Source: Pyrus communis
Taxonomy: Eukaryota; Streptophyta; Magnoliopsida; Rosales; Rosaceae
Assembly: GCF_963583255.1 (NCBI RefSeq)
Contig: NC_084817.1
Span: 563,001-627,000 of the forward strand
Direction of reading: 5' to 3'
Length of the DNA: 64,000 nt
Below, piece by piece: positions 25,165 through 36,654 of this stretch. The position numbers and the translations under genes are program-made. The notes below the pieces were generated by a model. The model saw nothing but the letters and a program-made list of their open reading frames with translations, had not been told where the DNA came from and did no database searches. Positions within the stretch are counted from its first letter, which is position 1. Each line of letters starts with the position of its first letter.

Positions 25165-26827
25165 CTTGATATATTCAAGATATTTTACCTACAGTGATTG
25201 TAAAGTATTACTGATATATGCTATAACATATGCAAGACAAGCCCTTAAGGCAACGCATCTCCATTTTTTCAAAAAATGGAGATTGTGGGGAATCTATTCT
25301 ACATTGAACTTCAACGATTCGAATTGTCTATTTTGTAAGTCTCGATTCATAGATCATCCTTGTAAAAATTCAAGTCAATTCAAAATCATTTGCCTATTTA
25401 ATTATCACAACAAAATTTCATTGCTTAGTTTTCGTCAATTTCTTTGAATTTAATTAGATGTATCAAATATTTTCAATTTGGCTAATATTTTATAAAGATT
25501 ATCTAAGAAGTGCAATTTGAAAAATAGACAATTCGAATATTTAAAGTTTAATATGATGTAGGCCCCATAACTCATTCTTACTTTTCTTAGGAAAAGGATT
25601 CTCTAGGGATCTTATAAATCTCGTAATCGTGTCCGTTCATCATACATTGTGAGGTAAAAAATTATTTAAAATATAAATATAAATAATACCTAACAAAAAC
25701 TGATTGTACGATATACGATGAACAGATACGATTGCGGAATTCTTATGATTCCTAAGAAAATGATCCTCGAGATCCCTTTTTTTTTTTTTTTTTTTTTTTT
25801 TCTTTTTTTAATGAGAAACCCCTTCCCTTAAGGCCTCGTATGCAAGATATGAAGAGTTTAGAAACTCTTCATGAACTTCGGATTCTCTATCACCAATTGC
25901 CTACACACGCCAGAAACCTTATCGCAAAGTCAGGTGCCTAGCTTTCGAACCACAACTTTAACAAAAAGGACAACCAAGCACATCAAAACTCTGACAAACA
26001 GGATTGCGTTCGGATAGAGACGTAAAAATAGACAAGATAATTAAACTTTGGCGATCAATAAGCCTACGGAGTTTTTGAGAACATCAGGTTACCTGTGATC
26101 TGCGACCAACATTTTGGAGTATCCACCGTAGGTGATGCTGCCGTCCCAGAAGATGCCATTGTAGGTAAACTGGAGCTGGTCGCAGTAGTTCTCTTGGGAG
26201 GACTTGCAGAACTCACACTCCAAACATGTCGCCGCCAAACACCCAACCCCGACTCTGTCTCCTTCCTTGAACTCCTTCACGTTGCTCCCAACTTTAGTGA
26301 TCAGCCCTGTAATCTCATGCCTGCGTATAGTACCACCACACACAGCTTGTCACATGAGCATTTCTCACGAAGATGTCACATATGTAACAATATCTGAAAA
26401 GTCAAGTAAGTTACTCTCGACTGATCAAACAAACTGACAAGAGAGAATGTGAGAGAGATGTGTTATTACCCGGGAACTACTGGATACATGGTTATGCCCC
26501 AGTCATTCTTAGCATGGTGGAGATCGGTGTGGCATATCCCACAGTACAAGATCTTTATGGTCACATCGTTGATCCCATTTTCTCTGTATTTGTATAGCAT
26601 TTTGAAGATTAGTTGAACAACAATCTAATTAAAGACAACAAGTGGACTCGAGGAAAAATTATAACTTAAATAATTAAAGAAGAAACTGAAACTTATATAA
26701 TTGTAATATGCATATATGTGTATAAATGTTACCTTCGTTTGAAGACGAAAGGAGTAATCTTGCCCGAGGAATTGTGAGCTGCCCACCCAGAAACTGTCTG
26801 TGTGTGATTTGGAGTCGTCTGAGCCAT
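23011..26827 (-). CDS. Cinnamyl-alcohol / mannitol dehydrogenase family protein
   Basis: Six exons join in frame to 371 residues: 26733-26827, 26470-26583, 26093-26320, 23622-23914, 23357-23506 and 23011-23246. All borders can be GT-AG. The exon 4/5 join (CCG|GT and AAAG|GG) is my choice because it gives 'LQAGKRTLDF'. Catalytic zinc ligands are visible as C49 in 'CGICHTDLH' and H71 E72 in 'GHE'. The structural zinc cysteines follow ('[15 protein letters not shown]'), as does the nucleotide-binding '[17 protein letters not shown]' and the 'STSP' stretch of NADP-dependent members. The family interconverts aromatic or aliphatic alcohols and aldehydes with NADP(H). The exact substrate cannot be told; this branch is often labelled probable mannitol dehydrogenase. 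Intron 3 (23915-26092) is unusually large. The tandem duplication to the right begins inside exon 1. Confidence 0.9.
23915..26092. other. 2.2-kb intron 3 of the dehydrogenase, filled with repeats
   Basis: The intron is very AT-rich. It holds (AAT)n microsatellites at about 24967-24985 and 25108-25161, long T runs near 24617 and 25779, and a TIR element related to the Mutator-type MITE at 34072-34294 (about 25600-25780). No coding content is seen. Confidence 0.7.
25600..25780. mobile_element. Diverged Mutator-type MITE inside intron 3
   Basis: The inner sequence 'cgtgtccgttcatc', 'aaattatttaaaat' and 'cctaacaaaaactg' follows the same order as the element at 34072-34294. Terminal inverted repeats are degraded, and no target duplication was fixed. 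Confidence 0.5.
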
Positions 26828-26882
26828 GAGGATCAGATTGGCCTTTGGTCTTGGAATGCAGAAACTCACTTGGCACAACTCA

Positions 26883-26891
26883 ATATATATA
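26883..26891 (-). promoter_or_regulatory. Possible TATA box of the dehydrogenase
   Basis: ATATATATA lies about 56-64 bp upstream of the minus-strand ATG, implying a short leader. The duplicated promoter in unit 2 reads 'atatgtataac' at this point, so the TATA run is altered there. Confidence 0.4.
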
Positions 26892-27584
26892 ACATATATG
26901 GAGGCAAAAGAACCAGGCAGGTCGAATTAGCAGACAATTGAGAAATGCATAAACAAAGACCAGGAAAATATATAACTATATATATATATATATATATATA
27001 CATAATAAATTCATTTTTGTTTGGCATTATTGTGGTTATATATTCAGTTTGGATTTAAATTAAAGTTATATGCTAACAACTTTATACATATATAGTTTTT
27101 TTTCTTTTTAACGAATAATATTATTTACACTAAGAACCAAAGATGTGCTTAATCTCATAATGTGCTACCAATAATGTGGTTCAAATTCGTATCTAACAAT
27201 AATCAAATCTAACTTACAAATAAAGTGAAATATCATTAAACCGAAGTACTTTAACGGTTAATAATGTTAATTGACATAGACAATACTAACAAGATTGTTG
27301 ACCACCTTTTCGTCTTCAGCAATGTGATTAATTTTAATGACAAACTTGTTTTCGAGAATAAATAGTGGGTTGCTAGTCCCGTGCTGTCTGAATCTAAGTT
27401 TCCATTCCCATTTGTTGGCTTTTCAGCACTAATTAACCGAAAAAAATTCTCGTTTTCTTCCTTAAAACCATTTAAAAATTCAACCTGTTTGAACCCAAAT
27501 TTACATTATCGGCCCGTGAAATTAAGGTTGTTGAGTGAGCATAGCTCCTGATCATCGGATGATTAGAGATTTTTCTTAACATTA

Positions 27585-28968
27585 GGCCATCTCCAACCAA
27601 AGGGTTCAAAGGGTCAGAGGGCCGAAAATAGCTTGAAAACCGTCTCCAACCGAGGGCAAGGCCAGATGGCTGTGGAATCTGAGAGGGCTGGAGGGCTTGC
27701 AGCCAGCCAGCTAGCCCGGGGCTGACTCGAAAAATCATTTTTCCAGTCGGTTATAACTGACAAGAATATGTTTATATTATTTAATATAAATGTATTCATG
27801 TGGATTATAACCGACATGAATGCTTAAGAAAAAAATTGAAATGCAACGGCTAGCTGACGTCAGCTAGCCGTTGCATTTGAAATTTTTTTTTTACAAATTT
27901 TTTCCTATAACTTCTATTTTTCTTTTTTTTTAATTCTATTTTTTTCCTATAACTTTTATTTTACAAAATTTGTTTCATATTTTTTTAAATTCCATTTTTT
28001 TCCTATAACTTCTATTTCACAATATTTGTTTTATTTTATTTTAAATTCTATTTTTATCCTATAACTTCTATTTCACAAAATTTGTTTCATATTTTTTTAA
28101 AATTATATTTTTTTTCCTATAACTTCTATTTTACAAAATTTGTTTCATATTTTTTTTTAATTATATTTTTTTCCTATAACTTCCTAAGCCATTATACAAC
28201 ATTATATTAAATTAAGTAACATGAAACAACATTAAACAATATGAAATAACATTAAATAACATTAACCAACATACAAATTATACAACATAAAAAAAGCATT
28301 TAACAACATGAAACTTAGACAACATTTTTAAAAACATTTAACAACATAAAACTTAAACGCCTACTCCATGCTTTTTTTGGCCCAAAGATGTGCAACAAGA
28401 TCCTGTTGTAGGTACTTGTTTGTGGCACGAGAACGTATCATTCTATAGTGCCTCATGTGCTCATTTATAGAGATACTACCAGTTATTGGATTGAAAGACA
28501 AATTAGGCCCATCATATACTTTTGCACGAGCCCTTCTTGACCTATTTGGATCCTCTTGGTCGTCATCGGACTCTCCATCAATATACCCATCTCGCTTATT
28601 CTCCAATATCATATTGTTATATTGTTGTAGTTTTTAAATTCAAGTTAATGTTGTTTTTAAATTTAATTTGTAGTTTTTAAATTTAATTCGTCGTTTTTAA
28701 ATTTAAGTTGTAGTTTTTAAATATAAGTTGTAGTTTTTGAATTTAAGTTGTTATAGTTTTTAAATTTAAATAATAAATTATGTTTGGCCATTTGACCCTC
28801 GGTTGGAGACGGTTTTTTGTGACAAGGCTAAAACGAGCCACATGGCCATTTGGCCCACGGTTGGAAACGGAGGCAAATATGACCCTGTACTGTTCATTAA
28901 AATATTAATATCTTGGAGGGTCGAGGGCTAAAACGAGCCCTTTGTCCAGCCCTCGGTTGGAGATGGTC
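27585..28968. mobile_element. PIF/Harbinger-like TIR element nested in the solo LTR
   Basis: The ends GGCCATCTCCAACC and, inverted, GACCATCTCCAACC are flanked by the 3-bp duplication TTA (27582-27584 and 28969-28971), the PIF/Harbinger size. Similar 'cggttggaga' motifs recur inside. The element carries a minisatellite with a period of about 57 bp (27890-28190, 'cctataacttctattt'), short 'taacattaaac' repeats, and 'gtttttaaatttaagttgtag' type repeats at 28625-28765. A small transposase-like fragment lies at 28361-28612. It is non-autonomous. Confidence 0.7.
28361..28612 (-). pseudogene. Fragment resembling the C-terminus of a Harbinger transposase
   Basis: An 83-residue frame ends 'RATNKYLQQDLVAHLWAKK', which resembles the tail of plant HARBI1-like nucleases ('LQxDLVEHLW'). 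The catalytic core is absent. It lies inside the 1.38-kb TIR element, whose 3-bp TTA target duplication independently points to the same superfamily. It is not a functional gene. Confidence 0.5.
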
Positions 28969-30923
28969 TTACTATTTTTTTTTTTTTATCATAGTAATTA
29001 TCTTGAAAATATCCTTAAAGCATACAAAGTTGTGATATGCGTAAAGCTCCATGAAGAAGAGGTGGTGTGAAATGTCGTGCGTCATTAGAGTCTTATCTTG
29101 CATGCAGAACCACGTGGAACAATACCACAAGGATGCAATTAATATTGAATGATCAGTATGTGGATATACCTTTTGGATTAGTCAAAATGAGGTGATGCGA
29201 TGGGATCAAGGTGGTTTTGCAGATAATGCAAAACTATCAACCATGGTATTTTAATTATCATGCATGCATGGTTGCACTTGGACCAATATAATGAAGAAAG
29301 AGAAGTTTCGGTTGGAATATGATGCATTCATTTGGTCAGGCCACGCATGTGGGAAGATATATTTAATCTTTTCAAGAAAAATTAAGAAAGAGCTTTTATC
29401 ATATCTTGGAAATATTGGACGGCTAAAGTGATAGGATACAAGTTTGAGTTAAGTGATGTTTTACAAAGTTATAGCAACAATTGGACTCTACAAAGCTATC
29501 AAGCCGTGCCAAGCAAAAGATAACTACTATAAATACAGAGTCGCAGACAACATTTAGAACCCCTCCAATTCAACACACAAACTGCCCTGCACAAACCCTC
29601 GCTCCACGCGAAACCTCTCAAACACCTTGAGATTTTTATTTTTCTTTTTCTCCAACGCATCTTCAGTTTGGATAAACAGCACTATTGCCGTAGAATCAGC
29701 CGACCGCGGGGTACCTTCAGTTTAGATAAACAGCACTGCGTCGAGGCCAATTGGTTACCTATCTAAGTCTCGGCCAAGAAAGGTTTTTGAGTTCTTGTTG
29801 GTAGAGGTCATCTCGTTAGCCTTCTTGGCGAAGTGAGGTGTTACAGAGTTATTGGGCTTGGCACATTGAATGCCGAGTTGTTTTATGATTGGATACTCAC
29901 AAGTAAGTTTTAGAGTTTGACATTCTGACGGCCGAACCACATTCACCATCAAGACATACATCTTTTTTGAGTATTTGTGTCCATATAGCTTGGTACCGGT
30001 TCGACGTGCTTATACTCTTACAAATATAATCACCGTGATCGAACTCGGCGCCGACGATCCGTGAACTTTGCAGAACTAGCAGTCTTGTCTTCAGACTCTA
30101 GAACCCGAAGGCCGATGCGTGTTCCTTCCTCGACCGCAGTCGCAAGATCAAGAAGTCAGCAGTGCGCTCAACGCAACATCAACACATTTTACTCCTTTGC
30201 TGAGCTCAGCCAACGAGTTGACACGCCCCGCATACAATTGAATGACGTAGTTAGCTCATTAGTTACTCGGCCTGTGCGCCACGTAGACTTGATAGATTTT
30301 AAGGTCAACACAACCATATAGATCTTTTCTCATCAAATAACAATCATATATGCAGATAACGTTTTAGCACAACAATGGAAATCAATTATGCCTATGCATC
30401 ACGGTGCGATTCAATTCTCACTGATTCTCCTTCCTTCTAACAAACTAATTATTTAACATACTAACTTTATCACTCTCCTAAATAATCTAAACTACCTATT
30501 AATAAAACTCTAGTTGTCAATCAAAACTCTAGGAAGTTATCATTTTAATCCCCTCGCCAAAATTGAACTCAAATAAAAAATACGGGCAATTTAGTAATTA
30601 TATGAATATAAATTTTGTTGTTTTTTTACAACAACCTCACAGCTAGGTTAGTATAGCATGCCCTATTAAAAATTTAAAAATATTCTCACGTTAAAAGAAA
30701 CCACTCATCATTATCCCAATTTTCATAATTGATTTTTTTTTTTAGAATTTTAAAAACTAATTCCACTTCATAATAAAAAACAAAATAAAATGAAATTGTT
30801 CACACATAGTATGTGTGGGCATTTACTACTACTATAAAAGGCATTTAGATCAGGGTCCAAAAAATCAACTTATTAGGTTAAGTCTAGTATTATCTTTTCT
30901 CCACTTTTATTTGTTTTATACTC

Positions 30924-30960
<37 letters not shown>
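30924..30960. repeat. AT microsatellite
   Basis: A (TA)n run followed by T6. The same locus in duplication unit 2 (about 36047-36070) is shorter. Confidence 0.8.
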
Positions 30961-30963
<3 letters not shown>

Positions 30964-31285
30964 TTTAAATACTAGAGATAAATTAAAATCTTCTAATTTC
31001 CTGCATCTTTTAATTCCAATAAATCTACTTAATATCTTCTAAAAAAAAATTAACTTACGACCTTAACTCAAGTAACAAATATAGGAATGTATAAGATATA
31101 TATAAGCGAGATATGAAACCTAAGTAAAAGGTACAAAACCATAATATATGTACAAGCAAGACACAATAAAATGTAATACAGGTTGATTATAAAAAAATAA
31201 TCATATAAGTAGATAAATACAATTAACCTGTGATATAAATATATTGATTATAAAAATTTTGAAATAAAGTATTAAATGGGGTTGG

Positions 31286-33427
31286 TGTGACAGCCCGTTC
31301 CGGATTTTCGAACCGTAGGGGTGAAATGACGTTTTTGCCCCTAGTGTGGTTATTTCGTTGTGTGGTTGTTTTTGGATTTTGTTTGCTGGTTTTGGACCAC
31401 ACACACTTTCCCACACCCTCACACCATTTCCCATGTCTTGCATCCCTGTCCCGAGTTCCCTCTCTCTCCCATTTATATTCTCCTTGTACGGACACACCCA
31501 AAAACCATCCAAACCTTCACAGATTGAGGAAACAAATTACATATTCGTGCCCGTGAGGTCCGTAGGAGTTCAACCATACCCATTTAAGGTAAGGATACCT
31601 TCGCTTTCACGTCGAACTCGGGATACCCCGATTTGGTCACTGTTCATGCACACATTAATTCTTGTGTTTTTGGGAATTTCAAGCTTGTAGGAAGATTGGT
31701 GAGATCCTTAGGAGGCTCGGGGTGGTTCATTTGAAGGTTTTGGACGTCGGGATCGTGAGATTCAAGGTTGGCCGGAGTTGGTTGTGTTTTCCCGGCTAGA
31801 TTTCGTGTGTTTTAGCACTTGAAAGTGGTATGGACTTGTTCCTCTCGTTGTAAGCTTCATTTTGGTACCAATTTTGTGAAATTTGGTTGAAAAACGAATA
31901 AGTTACAAGGTTTTGAAAATTTCCCGGTTTTCCGGCGCCGGAGCTTCGCCGGAAAAGATGACTGAATATTCCGTCAGTTTAGACGGAATATTCCTAACGG
32001 CATTAACGGAATCCGTTAAAGTTAACGGAATATTCCTGACGCCGTCAGTGTGCCAGGCACGTGCCTGCGCGTGGCCTTGCCTTGGCCGGCGCGTGGGGGC
32101 GCGTGCGTCGGTGGAAAATTTTTCTAAAAATATAGGGATGTTCCTGAGGTTGAGTAGATCACATTGGTGTATTCATACACCTCATTTGAGCATTGTATGA
32201 GAAGTTATTTCGTGATGTTGGTTATGTGTTTTAAAATTAACGTTTTTATAGTTGTTTCGCATATAGGTGAAACCTATCCCGAGGACGAGCGCGGTCACTC
32301 GAGGCAAGGGGGTTACGACCCTTCTACATACCAGTGAGTGGGCTTTTGGTTTTCCGTATATACCTATATACTTATGTTTTTCCCAGAAAATGAATTGAAA
32401 CATTTATATATTTTTATGTCATGCATTATGTTGCCGTTTGTTTATGCATTGTTAGTAGCCTATATAGATATATGTTTGGTGCTGCGGACGCACAGGTAAG
32501 TGTCAGGTGAGTTATGATTTATGTTTATGTTAAGTAGTGATTTGAGATACACAGAGAGCTCATAACCTGCACCCCGGTGTTAGTGCTCCCGCCTAGAGTT
32601 GGGCACAGTCCTTCACGTGATGTTCACCTCCTGCACCACACGCTCATCTTGGATCCAAGTTAGGTGCACAGTCCTGTCGTACAGACCACTTTAGGTGGTT
32701 CCGACTCGTAGGTGACCCGCGATTATTCACCCAGCCTTCACGTGATCGTAGCACTCGAGCGTACTTATTATACACCTAGTCCTGTCGTACAAACCACTTT
32801 AGGTGGTTCCGACTCGTGTGCATGTATAGTTAGTGAGATGGAGATTTGAGCTCTAGATTTAGCCGTAGAGGTCACGTTAAGTGACTCCGGCTGACAGATT
32901 TCATGGCATTGATTTGACATTACCTGAGCACTTGCATTTATTTGAGGCATTTGACATGGCATTTTTCCGAGCATGATTTATATATATATATGTATATTCT
33001 ATTTTTCTGGGAAGTATACAGGTTTTACGGCGAGGGGTTAGAATCTTGTTTATGAAATGGTTTTCGAAAAGCTTTATTTTTGCCCACTCACACTTTTTGT
33101 TTTGCGCCCCTCCAGGTTCTAATTGGCTAGCTCTTTTGGTGGCTCCCCAGAGGATTTTCCCAGCATATCTGACAGCTTATCACCAGTGTAGGACCACCTT
33201 TGGGTGTGTTTTGTGTAGCGTTATTTCTCCCGGACTGCATTAGGTCTTCGAGCTCTAAACTTTGTTTTTCACACTTACGCTTGCACATGTATGTTCTTAC
33301 GTTGTGTATAGCTGGTTTTTATCTATTTGTACTTTTATTATTACTTTACTAGCTTCCGCACTGTGTACATGGTTACGTCACTTCCACGTGACGGCCAGCA
33401 TGCCCTGATTTCGGTCGGGGTGTGTCA
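31286..33427 (+). mobile_element. Solo LTR 2 of the 2.2-kb Ty3/gypsy family
   Basis: This 2142-bp sequence starts TGTGACAGCCC and ends GTGTGTCA, with the 5-bp duplication GTTGG at 31281-31285 and 33428-33432. Unit 2 is empty at the matching point ('ggggtttggagcacg', near 36385-36400). It is more diverged from the complete element than that element's LTRs are from each other. It keeps the three hairpin modules (32676-32705, 32784-32813, 32871-32892) and the GGAATATTCC cluster (about 31963-32043). Confidence 0.92.
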
Positions 33428-33893
33428 GTTGGGAGCACGTAGAAGGAAAAAAAAAAAATAAGAAGAAATAAATAAAGATATAATTAGGAAAAAAAATTTA
33501 CAAATTAAAGAGATAATTATTGATAATAAAATAATAATAAACATAACGAATTAGACTTATCTTAACCAATTGAACTATTCTTAATATTGGCTAAAAAATT
33601 AAACTTATATCAAATTTTCAATAATAATAACAAGAAGCCTGAACTAAAATAGACTCTACAAAAAAAAAAAATCTTTTTGACTTGGCAAGCTTGTATCCTT
33701 TGGATTATTGGGACAAGCAGATTCTCACGAAATCTTCCCTATTTTTCTTCAATTACATCTCAAAATGACTTGTAAACCTTATTATGACCATCCCTCATTG
33801 GTTGTCCGCATATTCCATTATCAAGAAGTGTATCCATAGTCTCTTGTACCAATTTCTCCTTACACATCACAACGATGATATTGATATTTTTTT

Positions 33894-34036
33894 AAGGAAA
33901 ATGGCTTGAAAATTTTGAGTTTTAACGATGATGACAAAATAAAGGATAAAGTGAATAGTACCAAGATTGACTTTTTAGTGTAAAAATATGATTTTTCGCT
34001 AAAGTGAATAGTACCGGGAGCTTTTCGTTAAAGTTC
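33894..34036 (-). mobile_element. Dispersed MITE of about 150 bp, copy 3
   Basis: It spans 'aggaaaatggcttgaaaattttgag' to 'gagcttttcgttaaag'. The duplicated counterpart in unit 2 is at 37494-37650, so the insertion predates the tandem duplication. Confidence 0.65.
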
Positions 34037-34071
34037 CCTATTTTTTATCTAATAAATTAGTTATATGATTC

Positions 34072-34294
34072 GAACCAGGATCCTCGCCGGATCCATTCCC
34101 TAGGGATTCTAAGGATCACGCAATCGTGTCCGTTCATCGTATATCGTGCGGTCATAAATTATTTAAAATTTAAAATTTAAAATTCAAATATAAATAGTTC
34201 CTAACAAAAACTGGCCACATGATATACGATAAACAGACACTATTGTGTGATCCCTAGGATCCCTAGGAAATGGATCCGGCGAGGATCCTGGTTC
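34072..34294. mobile_element. 223-bp Mutator-type MITE
   Basis: Inverted ends of about 35 bp are almost perfect (left begins GAACCAGGATCCTCGCC). They are flanked by an exact 9-bp direct repeat ATATGATTC at 34063-34071 and 34295-34303, the Mutator size. Unit 2 has a single ATATGATTC at 37673-37681, so the element arrived after the duplication. No coding content. Confidence 0.88.
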
Positions 34295-34407
34295 ATATGA
34301 TTCTGTCCTATAAATTGGACTTTTCTGCAACCCATGAATCGCATGAACATTCTAAATAATTCATCAATTTTATTAGACCTGCAGGTGCTTATATAATTAG
34401 GAGCTTT

Positions 34408-34556
34408 GATATAAAGTTTTTGGTATTGTTCACTTTAACGAAAAACCATATTTTTACACTAAAAAGTCAATCATGGTACTATTCACTTTACCCTTTATTT
34501 TATCATTATCGTTAAAATTCAAAATTTTCAAGTCATTTTTATTAGTTTTCCTTGTA
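34408..34556 (+). mobile_element. Dispersed MITE of about 150 bp, copy 4
   Basis: It spans 'gatataaagtttttggtattgttcacttt' to 'ttattagttttccttg'. The unit 2 counterpart is at 37786-37936. It lies just left of the junction between the duplication units. Confidence 0.65.
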
Positions 34557-34581
34557 TAATTTCGTAATGGACTCAAGTATT

Positions 34582-34627
34582 CCCACCCAGAAACTGTCTG
34601 TGTGTGATTTGGAGTCGTCTGAGCCAT
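34582..34627 (-). pseudogene. Orphan first-exon fragment of the dehydrogenase
   Basis: It contains the same ATG and first 15 or so codons as the dehydrogenase at 26827, up to 'QTVSGW'. The duplication breakpoint then replaces the sequence. The frame continues into unrelated DNA and no further exons follow. The upstream promoter segment was copied with it, so it may still be transcribed. Confidence 0.85.
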
Positions 34628-35113
34628 GAGGGTCAGATTGACCTTTGGTCTTGGGATGCAGAAACTCAGTCGGCACAACTCAATATGTATAACATATGTG
34701 GGGGCAAAAGAACCAGGCAAGTTGAATTAGCAGACAATTGAGAAATGCATAAACAAGGACCAGGAAAATATATAACTATATATACACATAATAAATTCAT
34801 TTTTGTTTGGCATTATTGTGGTTATATATTCAGTTTGGATTTAAATTAAAGTTATATGCTAACAACTTTATACATATATAGGTTTTTTTTTTCAACGAAT
34901 AATATTATTTACATTAAGGATCAGAGATGTGTTTAACCTCATAATGTGCTACCAAAAATGTGATTCAAATTCGCCTCTAGCAATAATCAAATCTAATTTA
35001 CAAATGAAGTGAAGTACCATTAGACTGAAGTACTAAATGGTTAATAACGTTAATTCACATAGACAATACTACCAAGATTGTTTACCACCTTTTCGTCTTC
35101 AGCAATGTGATTA

Positions 35114-35245
35114 AATTTTAGGGAAAATTTGAGATAGGTCCAATTTTATAGGCCATCTTTTGAAATAGGTTCAATTTTTAGTGACTTTTGACTTTTGAAA
35201 TAAGTCCAATTTTAAATTAATTTGGACCCATATAAAAAAACCCCT
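35114..35245. mobile_element. Small segment present only in unit 2
   Basis: Unit 1 reads 'gtgattaattttaatgac' where unit 2 has an extra stretch of about 130 bp between two TTAA-containing flanks. The ends are loosely inverted ('ggtccaatttta' and 'aattttaaattaatttggacc'). It is probably a small MITE, with uncertain borders. Confidence 0.4.
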
Positions 35246-36654
35246 TAATTTTAATGGCAAACTTGTTTTCGAGAATATATAGTGGGTTGCTAATCCCGTG
35301 ATGTCTGAATCTAAGTTTCCATTCCCATTTGTTGGCAGCAATTGTTAACCGAAAAAAATTCTCGTTTTCTTCCTTAAAACCATTTAAAAATTCAACCATA
35401 TAGATCTTTTCTCATCAAATAACGATCATATATGCATATGACGTTTTAGAACAACAGTGGAAATTAATTATGCTTACGCATCCCGATGCGATTCAATTCT
35501 CACTGATTCTCCTTCCCTCTAACAAACTAATTGTTTAACATACTAAATTACGGTCTACTAAATAATCTAAACTACCTATTAATAAAACTCTGGTTGTTAA
35601 CCAAAACTCTAGGAAGTTATCATTTTAATACCCTCACCAAAACTGAACTCAAATAAAAAATATGGACAATTTAGTAATTACATGAATATAAATTTTGCTG
35701 TTTTTTACAGCAACCTCACAGCTAGGTTAATATAGCATGCCCTATTAAAAAATTAAAAATAAAATAAAATAAAAAACATTCCCACGTTAAAAAGAAACCA
35801 CTCATCATTATCCCAATTTTCATAACTAATTTTTTTTTTAATTTTAAAAACTAATTCCACTTCATAATAAAAAACAAAACGAAATGAAATTGTTCACACA
35901 TAATATGTGTGGTCATCTACTACTACTACTACTACTAATAATAATAATAATAATAAAAGGCATTTAGATCTGGGTCCAAAAAATCAAATTATTAGGTTAA
36001 GTCTAGTATTATCTTTTCTCCACTTTTATTTCTTTTATACTTATTTTATATATATATATATATATATATATTTTTTTTAATACTAGAGATAAATTAAAAT
36101 CTTCTAATTTCCTGCATCTTTTAATTCCAATAAATCTACTTAATATCTTCTAACAAAAAATTAACTTACAACCCTAACTCAAGTAACAAATATATGAATG
36201 TATAAGATACATATAAGTGAGATATGAAACCTAAGTAAAAGGTACAAAACCATATTATACCTACAAGTAAGACACAATAAAATGTAATGCATGTTGATTA
36301 TAAAAAAAATAATCATATAAGTGGATAAATACAATTAACCTGTGATATAAATAGTTTGATTATAAAAATTAAAATAAAATCTTAAATGGGGTTTGGAGCA
36401 CGTAGAAGGAAAAAAAAAAAAAAAAGAAGAAATAAATAAAAATATAATTAGGAAAAAAATTAATTTTTACAAATTAAAGAGATAATTATTGATAATAAAA
36501 TAATAATAAACATAACGAATTAGACTTATCTTAACCAATTGAACTATTCTTAATATTGGCTAAAAAATTAAACTTATATCAAATTTTCAATAATAATAAC
36601 AAGAAGCCTGAACTGAAATAGACTCTACAAAAAAAAAATCTTTTTGACTTGGCA

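Larger units (their letters stand above)
27486..30310 (+). mobile_element. Solo LTR of another retrotransposon, with a nested TIR element
   Basis: It starts TGTTTGAACCC, ends GGTCAACA, and is flanked by the 5-bp duplication CAACC (27481-27485 and 30311-30315). Unit 2 has one CAACC at 35393-35397 and no insertion. Without the nested element at 27585-28968 the LTR is about 1.44 kb. A TATA motif CTATAAATA (29527-29535) and a GC-richer downstream part fit U3, R and U5. No protein domain is present, so Copia or Gypsy cannot be decided. The orientation is inferred from that TATA motif. Confidence 0.75.
26782..34581. repeat. Tandem duplication, unit 1
   Basis: Unit 1 runs from inside dehydrogenase exon 1 through its promoter to the junction at 34582. 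After removing its solo LTRs and their target duplications it is about 2.8 kb, close to unit 2 without its Cassandra element. Homology to unit 2 is clear over 26782-27485, 30311-31285, 33428-34071 and 34304-34581. The heptamer CCCACCC lies at 26782, at the inter-unit junction (34582) and at the right end (37961). Confidence 0.88.

Noticed and set aside
24980..25165. Short tandem units that might be a CRISPR-like array
   Set aside because: They are plain (AAT)n microsatellites in a plant intron, without spacers.
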